A program made the translations under genes and the position numbers. From NCBI GenBank assembly GCA_013815785.1, contig JACDFO010000016.1:1-18812 (forward strand): a stretch of 18,812 nt of DNA. Reading direction: 5' to 3'. Below, piece after piece: positions 13,314-18,812 of the stretch (positions are counted from its first letter, which is position 1; each line of letters starts with the position of its first letter). The notes beneath the pieces are model-generated. The model saw only the letters and a program-made list of their open reading frames with translations, had not been told where the DNA came from and did not search any database. This stretch comes from Candidatus Saccharimonadota bacterium (lineage in GTDB: Bacteria > Patescibacteriota > Saccharimonadia > Saccharimonadales > JACDFO01).

Positions 13314-13421
13314 GATAAATAAGTAACCTTCCTTGATTCTTGTTCTTCATTTGGGTACCCCGACTGCCCTACACGGGTTAAGCACGGAGAGAACCATTTC
13401 CCAAACTGATTAATTTATGAC
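13314..13421 (-). promoter_or_regulatory. rpsB leader, possibly structured
   Basis: The leader predicted from the promoter at 13428-13456 is ~108 nt. TTTGGG (13400-13405) can pair with CCCAAA (13350-13355), closing a domain of 56 nt. Inside it GGTT/AACC and CCCG/CGGG can form alternative hairpins. The domain ends upstream of the AAGGAAGG site. In other bacteria S2 represses its own operon through the rpsB leader; a similar role here is inference, and the fold was done by eye. Confidence 0.35.
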
Positions 13422-13427
13422 TAGATA

Positions 13428-13456
13428 ATTCTACCAGAGATGCAACAGATTGACAA
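13428..13456 (-). promoter_or_regulatory. Sigma70-type promoter of the rpsB operon
   Basis: On the minus strand TTGTCA (5 of 6; 13451-13456), a spacer of exactly 17 nt, and TAGAAT (5 of 6; 13428-13433). Transcription would start near 13421. Its -35 hexamer is the same as that of the hydrolase promoter at 15028-15056. Confidence 0.7.
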
Positions 13457-13462
13457 TAGGCA

Positions 13463-13505
13463 GTTAGCAGAACCTCACGTACCTAAATCCAGCTTCAACG
13501 CTAAC
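13463..13505. repeat. Inverted repeat just upstream of the rpsB promoter
   Basis: GTTAGC (13463-13468) and GCTAAC (13500-13505) form a 6-bp inverted repeat with a 31-nt loop, 6 nt upstream of the rpsB -35. It could be an operator or part of the 3' end of the hydrolase mRNA. It has no T-run, so it is not an intrinsic terminator. The remaining hydrolase-rpsB gap (13506-13597) shows no gene or clear terminator. Confidence 0.3.
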
Positions 13506-13597
13506 CTGTCTTACTTGGTTTTCAGGCTGATTACTAGTACTTCTTCATTTTCTCTATGAGATACTGTGGTACGCTCCGCCTGTTCTGAATTATGCAC

Positions 13598-15001
13598 CTA
13601 GCGTTTGACGACGTGCAGTAAGAATCTAAAAAAGCCTTTTTTATACAGTGCGAAACCGGCACCGCCGAGTAGGACCAGAAGCAAGCCTAGCGTTAATTTG
13701 CCAAGCGTAGTTTTCAGCAACACCCCTACGTTTGAGGGATGCGCCACTAAGTTACCCAGTGCTTTCGGGATATCGCCAAGGCCGTTGACTACTTCATGTG
13801 TACCTGTAGTTTGCTTTGGTTCGTCTAACTCGGTGCCAGCCAAGTCAGCAGGAGCAGCAGTGGATGCGTCTCCGCCGCCGGCACCGCTAGAAGGGGGTAG
13901 GTCTGATGTAGTTGGCGGTGAGTTCGAACCGCCTTCTGTCGGTAGTACGGTGGAAATTCCGGTGTCGCCCAAAAGCGCCGCCTGGATAGCATCAGCGCCC
14001 GCCGTAGTACTGGCAGTACTGTGAGGAGTGCCGGCAGCAATTTGAGTACTCACGTAAGGTGAGCCTGCGGCGCGCAGTTTGGCTGCATAGTCACCGCCGT
14101 GGGCCTGCATCGACGTATCAGAGTCTCCCCAGATGAAGTGCACACGGGTTGTCGGATGGTTGTAATCTTTGCCGCTGATTGCGATACTCTCTTGGTCCCA
14201 CCGAGGCCGGAAACTGGCATCTTGATTGTCACACGGCCCTGGGGTACCGCCAAAGCCATACGAAGAGTCAATTCGGTTAGCCGAGCCTTTTTCATCACCG
14301 AAACCACCGTAGCTATAACCAGATTCTGCTAAACAACCCTTAGCTATTGATGAATGAGGCGGACCGCCCGTGGGTACGACTGCGTTGATAATACTCTCAA
14401 GACCAAAGTAGCTGATCGCAAGCGTGCTCTGCGTCGAGCCACCACTATTGCCCGTGACACAAAAACCGCATTGCCCTACTTTACTTGGTGATACACCCAA
14501 AGGCACATATTTGTTGTCGTGTAACCACTTGATGACCGTAGCGGGACGGCAGCCAAGGTGGGCCGGACCGGCATCTTCACCATTCGCAGACTGAAGCCAA
14601 GAGTTTCCCCAGCTCACCTGGTAAATTGTCAAACCGTTACTTCGTAGGTTTGTATAGAGTCTGTCAGTCTGGGCTGTTCGGTACCAACTGGTGCCACCGC
14701 CACCAGTAAAGAACACGGCTACACCGCGAGTTGAGGCAGTCGCTGGAAGTTCACTCAAGTAGCCGCCCAAAGTCTGTTGGATGCCCGGACAGCTAACCTC
14801 AAAGCTAGTACAGGTACTACCCGGTGGGCAATCTGGTACAGATACCGACGTCTGGCTAAACGCGCCAAGGCTGAACGGATTCGTATTGGCCGAGGTGCCG
14901 AACGTCATGTAAAGGCCAATAAATGCCACTACGATAATGACAAGGCCAGCTAAAATCTTTTGGGGTATTCGCCGTTGAACTAGAGAGTCAGACTTTTTCA
15001 T
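13598..15001 (-). CDS. Surface-anchored alpha/beta hydrolase with two membrane segments and eight cysteines
   Basis: A 467-residue protein. A positive N-terminus plus a hydrophobic segment (15-32) acts as a signal anchor. The exported domain (about 56-345) has an alpha/beta hydrolase fold: F-F-T-G-G-G-G-T-S-W (97-106) as a possible oxyanion loop, G-N-S-G-G (184-188) as the G-x-S-x-G nucleophile elbow with S186, D293 in W-G-D-S-D as likely acid, and H327 in G-T-P-H-S as likely base. All eight cysteines (58, 64, 71, 151, 178, 181, 223, 257) lie in this domain and could form disulfides. A low-complexity S/P/T/G linker (about 350-400) leads to a second membrane segment (436-453) and a basic tail. 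Ester, amide or lipid substrate is unknown. L-P-T-E-G at 353-357 is not a sortase signal. There is no clear Shine-Dalgarno, but a strong promoter lies upstream. Confidence 0.8.
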   Translation of the reverse strand: MKKSDSLVQRRIPQKILAGLVIIVVAFIGLYMTFGTSANTNPFSLGAFSQTSVSVPDCPPGSTCTSFEVSCPGIQQTLGGYLSELPATASTRGVAVFFTGGGGTSWYRTAQTDRLYTNLRSNGLTIYQVSWGNSWLQSANGEDAGPAHLGCRPATVIKWLHDNKYVPLGVSPSKVGQCGFCVTGNSGGSTQSTLAISYFGLESIINAVVPTGGPPHSSIAKGCLAESGYSYGGFGDEKGSANRIDSSYGFGGTPGPCDNQDASFRPRWDQESIAISGKDYNHPTTRVHFIWGDSDTSMQAHGGDYAAKLRAAGSPYVSTQIAAGTPHSTASTTAGADAIQAALLGDTGISTVLPTEGGSNSPPTTSDLPPSSGAGGGDASTAAPADLAGTELDEPKQTTGTHEVVNGLGDIPKALGNLVAHPSNVGVLLKTTLGKLTLGLLLVLLGGAGFALYKKGFFRFLLHVVKR

Positions 15002-15027
15002 ATTGCATGATCAGCTTGCTTAAGTTT

Positions 15028-15056
15028 ATCATAACCTGCGCCCCCCGTATTGACAA
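15028..15056 (-). promoter_or_regulatory. Sigma70-type promoter of the surface hydrolase gene
   Basis: On the minus strand TTGTCA (15051-15056), a 17-nt G-rich spacer, and TATGAT (5 of 6; 15028-15033). Transcription would start near 15021, about 20 nt before the ATG. Its -35 overlaps that of a plus-strand promoter. Confidence 0.65.
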
Positions 15057-15078
15057 GATGTTAACAGAGGCGTACACT
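15050..15078 (+). promoter_or_regulatory. Divergent promoter candidate toward rpmE
   Basis: A perfect TTGACA (15050-15055), a 17-nt spacer, and TACACT (4 of 6; 15073-15078) on the plus strand. Transcription from near 15085 would give rpmE a leader of about 230 nt. In that leader, a 7-bp hairpin with a GGC loop lies around 15104-15120; otherwise 15085-15314 shows no gene that I can support. A closer, weaker -10 (TTTAAT, 15259-15264) is the alternative rpmE promoter. Confidence 0.4.
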
Positions 15079-15286
15079 GCTCCGGTTATGTATAAGCTGA
15101 CTGCAGTGAGGCTCGCTGCTAACCAGTGCAACCCTGTCGTAGCCAACTTTCACAATTTAAACTTGCGCTTTTTGGCTCAAATTATTTAGAATTTCCTCAA
15201 CGTATCTACAGATATGCTTCAAAAATTACAAAATAATTTGTGCTCAAAAATCATCAAGTTTAATTTTGCAAAAGCTGACAACAACA

Positions 15287-15305
15287 GGCTTAACTTAAAG
15301 AAGCC
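15287..15305 (+). promoter_or_regulatory. Small hairpin next to the rpmE ribosome binding site
   Basis: GGCTT (15287-15291) and AAGCC (15301-15305) can pair around a 9-nt loop, ending directly before the AGGA ribosome binding site. It could affect translation of bL31. The stem is short and the effect is inferred only. Confidence 0.25.
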
Positions 15306-15314
15306 AGGATATTT

Positions 15315-15677
15315 ATGAAAAAAGATTTACACCCTGACACGTACCGCCCAGTCGTGTTTCAAGACCTCAATAACAAGACGACCTACCTTACAAAGTCTAC
15401 CGTCGCCACAGACGAAACAATCAAACTAGACGGCGTTGACTACCCTTTGGTCAAAGTTCATATTTCTAGTAGCTCTCACCCGTTCTTTACCGGTCAGGAA
15501 AAGCTGGTTGATATAGAAGGCCGTGTCGATAAATTCAAAGCTCGTCAAGAAGCGGCTAAGGCACGCAGCGATGCTATGAAAAAAGCAGCGACCAAAACTC
15601 GTGTCAAAGCCGAAAAGGATTATGAAGACGATAATGACCAGCCAGTTAAAATGGGCATAGCATCAGCCAACAAGTAA
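15315..15677 (+). CDS. rpmE: Ribosomal protein bL31, type B, with extended C-terminus
   Basis: A 120-residue large-subunit protein. It starts M-K-K-D-L-H-P-D-T-Y-R-P-V-V-F-Q-D, typical of type B bL31 (rpmE2/ykgM-like), and continues with S-S-S-S-H-P-F-F-T-G-Q-E-K-L-V-D-I-E-G-R-V-D-K-F (51-74), the conserved C-terminal part. The zinc-binding C-x-x-C of type A is absent, so it does not need zinc. Residues 76-120 form a charged extension rich in A, K, R and D/E that goes well beyond the usual ~85-90 residues. AGGA lies 5 nt before the ATG. A strong terminator follows at once, so it is probably a single-gene unit. Confidence 0.93.
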   Translation: MKKDLHPDTYRPVVFQDLNNKTTYLTKSTVATDETIKLDGVDYPLVKVHISSSSHPFFTGQEKLVDIEGRVDKFKARQEAAKARSDAMKKAATKTRVKAEKDYEDDNDQPVKMGIASANK

Positions 15678-15689
15678 CTACCCTAGCCT

Positions 15690-15727
15690 AAAACCACCCG
15701 CAGATTCTCTTCTCGGGTGGTTTTTGT
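15690..15727 (+). terminator. Rho-independent terminator after rpmE
   Basis: A perfect 10-bp stem, AAACCACCCG (15691-15700) with CGGGTGGTTT (15714-15723), a 13-nt loop, and a T-run (15721-15725 plus further Ts). It lies 13 nt after the rpmE stop. It is the only clear intrinsic terminator in the window. Confidence 0.92.
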
Positions 15728-15745
15728 TTATACTAAGGATTAATT

Positions 15746-16810
15746 ATGGACCAAAAAGAACAAGCACTACGCAAGGAATACGAGGAACTGCAAAAAAAAT
15801 TGCAGAATCCTTCTGTTTTTAGTGACCCAAATTATCCCAAACTTGCCCGGCGCCAAAAACTACTGGAAGACACCATTAATCTCTTCGAGGAAATTTTAAA
15901 AATCAGAAATCAGAAATCAGAAGCCGAGGCACTGAGCAATAGTAATGACGAAATGGCAGAACTGGCACGCACAGAACTTGACGAGCTTGAGCTCAAGCTA
16001 TCAGCTATCAGCTCCCAGCTCTCAGCTTTGTTAACACCAAAAGACCCGAATGATGAAAAAGACGTGATTATCGAAATACGGGCAGCGGCTGGCGGCGACG
16101 AAGCCAGTTTGTTCGGTGGTGAGCTGTACCGCATGTATAGCCGCTGGGCAGAAGTGCATAATTTTAAGACAGAGCTGGTAAGCGAAAGCCCGTCAGAAGC
16201 CGGTGGTTTTAAAGAGATTATATTCACCTTCAGCGGCGAGGACGCATATAAAATGCTTAAATTTGAGGCTGGTGTACACCGTGTACAGCGCGTGCCTGTA
16301 ACAGAAAGCCAGGGCAGAATACATACAAGCACCGTTACCGTTGCAGTCATGCCCGAAGCCGAAGAATCCGACATAGAGATAAACCCAAGCGACTTAAAAA
16401 TCGACGTCTATAGGTCTGGTGGCCACGGTGGCCAATCTGTAAACACTACTGACTCTGCAGTGCGTATCACCCACCTACCCAGCGGTCTTGTTGTAACCAA
16501 CCAAGATGAAAAATCTCAGATCAAAAATAAGCTCAAAGCCATGAGTGTTCTGCGTTCTCGCCTACTCCAAGCTAAAATTGATGAAGAACAACAGCAATTA
16601 TCTGACGCCCGCAAAAAACTAATCGGTAGCGGTGACCGCTCAGAAAAAATCCGCACCTACAACTTCCCCCAAGACCGAATAACCGACCACCGCATAGGCT
16701 ATTCCCGCTCCAACATTCCAGGAGCCTTAAACGGCGACATAGATGATTTGATAGAAAGACTTCATGAATACGAACGCCAACTTATCAACGACGAACCATT
16801 GGCTAATTAA
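15746..16810 (+). CDS. prfA: Peptide chain release factor 1
   Basis: A 354-residue factor that reads UAA and UAG and releases the peptide. P-V-T at 184-186 (in R-V-P-V-T-E-S-Q-G-R) is the RF1 stop-recognition tripeptide, and G-G-Q at 228-230 (in S-G-G-H-G-G-Q-S-V-N) is the catalytic loop whose glutamine is methylated by PrmC. The N-terminal coiled coil (1-95) is followed by R-A-A-A-G-G-D-E-A (112-120). The ATG has AAGGA about 6 nt upstream. A TATACT 11 nt upstream (15729-15734), right after the rpmE terminator, may be its promoter, but then most of the ribosome binding site would be lost. It overlaps prmC by 47 nt. RF2 is not in the window. Confidence 0.96.
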   Translation: MDQKEQALRKEYEELQKKLQNPSVFSDPNYPKLARRQKLLEDTINLFEEILKIRNQKSEAEALSNSNDEMAELARTELDELELKLSAISSQLSALLTPKDPNDEKDVIIEIRAAAGGDEASLFGGELYRMYSRWAEVHNFKTELVSESPSEAGGFKEIIFTFSGEDAYKMLKFEAGVHRVQRVPVTESQGRIHTSTVTVAVMPEAEESDIEINPSDLKIDVYRSGGHGGQSVNTTDSAVRITHLPSGLVVTNQDEKSQIKNKLKAMSVLRSRLLQAKIDEEQQQLSDARKKLIGSGDRSEKIRTYNFPQDRITDHRIGYSRSNIPGALNGDIDDLIERLHEYERQLINDEPLAN

Positions 16811-17594
16811 GTCCACTAGATTTCTTAAAGAATCGGGTATACCTACAGCACGATTAGATTGTTTAGTACTACTTGAATATGCAACAAAGAAAGACCGTTC
16901 CTTCCTGTTAGCCCACCCCGAAACCGTTTTGCAAGGTCCAACCTTGCAACGGTTGGATGGGTGGGCGGAAAGGCGGGCTGGGCATGAGCCACTGAGCTAC
17001 ATTCGGGGGAAATCTGAGTTTTATGGGCGGGAGTTTTTGGTCAATGAAAATACATTAGAACCACGGCCAGAAACCGAAGCAATGATTGACTTTGTGAAAA
17101 GTATTGTGAAAAGTCGTGAAAACCTAGTAGTTGCTGACATCGGCACGGGCTCAGGATGTATCGCCATATCTGTTAAACTCGAATTTCCTGATATAAGAAT
17201 ATATGCGACTGATATTGATGTGAAATGTTTAGAAATCGCTCGTGAAAACTCTACACGTCTTAACGCAAATGTTGATTTTTATGAAGGTAATCTGCTCGAG
17301 CCAGTAGTAAATAAACAAATAGATATGCTGCTGTGTAACCTTCCATACGTACCGAACAATCATAGTCTGAATAAGGCTGCCAAGTTTGAACCACGGCATG
17401 CTATTTTTGGCGGAGTCGATGGTTTGGATTTCTACCGCCAGCTTTTCGAGCAAATTAACGGCCTAACTAGCAAACCGACCTTTGTTCTAACAGAATCTTT
17501 ACCACTCCAACACGAGGAGTTAGCAAAAATTGCCACCAGTAACGGCTATCGCCTAGAAAAATCTGAAGATTTTATTCAGGTTTTTTCTAATTAG
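16764..17594 (+). CDS. prmC: Release factor glutamine N5-methyltransferase with NLPY motif
   Basis: A 276-residue SAM-dependent enzyme that methylates the GGQ glutamine of release factors. The N-terminal helical domain (about 12-85, L-K-E-S-G-I-P-T-A-R-L-D) binds the factor. P-R-P-E-T-E (100-105) and V-A-D-I-G-T-G-S-G-C-I-A (123-134) belong to the SAM fold. The catalytic tetrapeptide, normally N-P-P-Y, reads N-L-P-Y (192-195), keeping the Asn and Tyr. The ATG lies within the end of prfA in another frame. No other start codon occurs before the conserved N-terminal domain, so the 47-nt overlap is real and implies coupled translation of enzyme and substrate. Its stop overlaps the convergent HtrA gene by 8 nt. 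Confidence 0.92.
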   Translation: MNTNANLSTTNHWLIKSTRFLKESGIPTARLDCLVLLEYATKKDRSFLLAHPETVLQGPTLQRLDGWAERRAGHEPLSYIRGKSEFYGREFLVNENTLEPRPETEAMIDFVKSIVKSRENLVVADIGTGSGCIAISVKLEFPDIRIYATDIDVKCLEIARENSTRLNANVDFYEGNLLEPVVNKQIDMLLCNLPYVPNNHSLNKAAKFEPRHAIFGGVDGLDFYRQLFEQINGLTSKPTFVLTESLPLQHEELAKIATSNGYRLEKSEDFIQVFSN

Positions 17595-18762
17595 TTGGGG
17601 CGGCTTGTAACGTGACTTTTATTTTTTGTTCATCGTTGCCTCGAATTATTGTCAATTCAATTTCTTCGCCAACTGCATAGCCTGCTACTAACGAAGTCAG
17701 ACTGTTTTTGTCGTCAATGTCTTTGCCAGCTATCTTGGTAATGATATCCCCTTCTTTCAAGCCGGCTTTCTCGGCTGGACTACCGGGCAATATGGATGCC
17801 GCCCTGCCTTCGGTATTAGGCACGATATAGGCACCTCGCTTGGTATCTAACTCATACACTTCAGCAACGTTATCGTCTAGCGTGACGTAGCGAATACCCA
17901 GATAAGGTCGCTCTAATTTCCCTTTTTCTAGAACGCTCTTGATGAGACCTTTAATGTCATTGATTGGAATGGCAAAACCGATGTTTTCAGCACTGCCAGC
18001 AGCTATGGCGGTATTGATTCCGATGACTTCACCATTAGCATTTACTAGTGGACCGCCAGAATTACCTTGGTTGATGGCTGCATCTGTTTGAAGCAAGTTT
18101 TGAAGCGAATCACTGCCCTGGGCATCACCCGCCTCCACACTCCGGCCAAAACCAGAAATGATTCCTGAAGTTACACTGTTTTGGAATTGCCCAAGCGCAT
18201 TGCCGATAGCCACGGCTTTATCACCAACCTGGATGATACCTGAATCACCTAATTTGGCAGGTACAAGATCTTTGCCTTTTTTGTCTTTGACTCGCAGGAA
18301 CGCAATATCCAGCGGGTCGCTTTCGCCCGTGCGTCCGATGACCTCGACATCATCGAGCACCGTGCCGTCCGACAATGTAACCGAAACAGTCGGACTACCA
18401 GCTGGTATGACGTGGCGATTGGTCACAATGACGCCCTCTTCGGAAATAATAACCCCTGTGCCGGCGGCTTCTTGCTCAAACGCACGATCTACGCCGAAAA
18501 AGTCTGTTACATTTTCCTGACTGATGACACTTACTGATACGACGCTCGGGCCAACATTTTTGGCGATATCGCTGATTAATTCGCTTTCGCTCGTTATTAT
18601 CTGCTGCCTGGCCTCGTTGCTACCGTCAAAACCTAATGATTTGTTACGTGACCCTGCCCAGCCACCAAGAAAACCCGCTGACGCACTAATAAGCACCAGA
18701 AGCGCCGTACTCACGAGTTTAGCTCTGGCGACATGCAATCTATTGTTCGAATCCTTCTCCAC
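17587..18762 (-). CDS. HtrA/DegP-like serine protease, membrane-anchored, one PDZ domain
   Basis: A 391-residue protease of the trypsin-like S1C family that degrades damaged proteins outside the membrane. The start is GTG at 18760-18762, because a perfect AGGAGG (18767-18772) lies 4 nt upstream; an in-frame GTG 14 codons earlier lacks this. A hydrophobic anchor spans about 16-37. The catalytic triad is H117 (T-N-R-H-V), D152 (D-P-L-D-I-A) and S235 (Q-G-N-S-G-G-P-L). One PDZ domain (about 290-384, Y-L-G-I then G-S-P-A-E-K-A-G-L-K-E-G-D) gives the DegS/HtrA-of-Gram-positives layout rather than the two-PDZ DegP. It converges on prmC with overlapping stop codons and no terminator between them. 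Its promoter would lie near or beyond the window edge. Confidence 0.93.
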   Translation of the reverse strand: MEKDSNNRLHVARAKLVSTALLVLISASAGFLGGWAGSRNKSLGFDGSNEARQQIITSESELISDIAKNVGPSVVSVSVISQENVTDFFGVDRAFEQEAAGTGVIISEEGVIVTNRHVIPAGSPTVSVTLSDGTVLDDVEVIGRTGESDPLDIAFLRVKDKKGKDLVPAKLGDSGIIQVGDKAVAIGNALGQFQNSVTSGIISGFGRSVEAGDAQGSDSLQNLLQTDAAINQGNSGGPLVNANGEVIGINTAIAAGSAENIGFAIPINDIKGLIKSVLEKGKLERPYLGIRYVTLDDNVAEVYELDTKRGAYIVPNTEGRAASILPGSPAEKAGLKEGDIITKIAGKDIDDKNSLTSLVAGYAVGEEIELTIIRGNDEQKIKVTLQAAPTN

Positions 18763-18812
18763 AAAACCTCCTATAGATACGTCACTTATGTTACCACGAA
18801 ACACTACTGTGC

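Noticed and set aside
13951..13980. L-P-T-E-G in the surface hydrolase as a sortase signal
   Set aside because: It does not match LPxTG, lies about 80 residues before the membrane segment instead of directly before it, and no sortase is in the window.
15007..15189. Plus-strand open frame of 60 codons between the hydrolase gene and rpmE
   Set aside because: It starts inside the divergent promoter region, has no ribosome binding site and resembles no family; a leader or spacer is more likely.
15910..16374. Minus-strand open frame of 154 codons antisense to prfA
   Set aside because: Serine-rich shadow of a well-identified gene, with no ribosome binding site.
1..18812. Recoding of TGA as an amino acid, as in some CPR lineages
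   Set aside because: Several genes (uppS, CPBP, the 131- and 320-residue genes) end at TGA at the expected family length or coupling point, so TGA is a stop.
1..18812. tRNA, rRNA, CRISPR, insertion sequence or prophage signals
   Set aside because: No T-loop-like GGTTCGANTCC with acceptor pairing, no regularly spaced repeats, no transposase or integrase and no terminal inverted repeats were seen on reading both strands by eye.

Overview
The window looks like a chromosomal segment of a Patescibacteria/CPR bacterium, most likely a Candidatus Saccharibacteria (TM7) relative. This is an inference from sequence character. Genes are tightly packed. The housekeeping proteins are short or stripped down: ProRS without its editing insertion, a 200-residue EF-Ts, a uridine methyltransferase without Fe-S cysteines, and a LysRS with an unusual motif 3. 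The gene order rpsB-tsf-frr-uppS-rseP lacks pyrH, cdsA and dxr. TGA ends several genes, so the genetic code is the standard bacterial one.

Layout. Nearly everything from 1 to 15001 is on the minus strand, so it reads from right to left. A secreted, double-anchored alpha/beta hydrolase (13598-15001) comes first. Next is a long operon: rpsB, tsf, frr, uppS, rseP, a CPBP protease and proS, with overlaps or gaps of 0-28 nt. It starts from a good sigma70-type promoter at 13428-13456 and has a possibly structured 108-nt leader. Then come greA, lysS, an unrecognised 320-residue protein with an internal repeat, a DUF427 protein, a heliorhodopsin, an RlmD/TrmA-like methyltransferase, an unrecognised 131-residue protein, a stand-alone RsmE-N-like domain, a PD-(D/E)XK nuclease and the first 28 codons of serS. 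On the plus strand lie rpmE (bL31) with a clear intrinsic terminator, then the translationally coupled prfA-prmC pair. prmC converges on an HtrA-type protease (minus strand), and their stop codons overlap.

Functionally most of the window is translation: ribosomal proteins, elongation, release and recycling factors, three aminoacyl-tRNA synthetases, release factor methylation and rRNA methylation. An envelope and proteostasis set is mixed in: UppS, RseP, CPBP, HtrA and the surface hydrolase.

The most unusual content is the heliorhodopsin. It keeps the retinal-binding lysine, but alanine sits where the counterion glutamate is expected, and it carries a histone-H1-like Lys/Ala/Thr tail predicted to face the cytoplasm. 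A second pattern is that at least five minus-strand genes have a -10-like hexamer 6-8 nt before the ATG and no Shine-Dalgarno sequence, which suggests leaderless mRNAs. A third is a divergent promoter pair that shares one -35 element upstream of the hydrolase. No tRNA, rRNA, CRISPR array, insertion sequence or prophage was seen.
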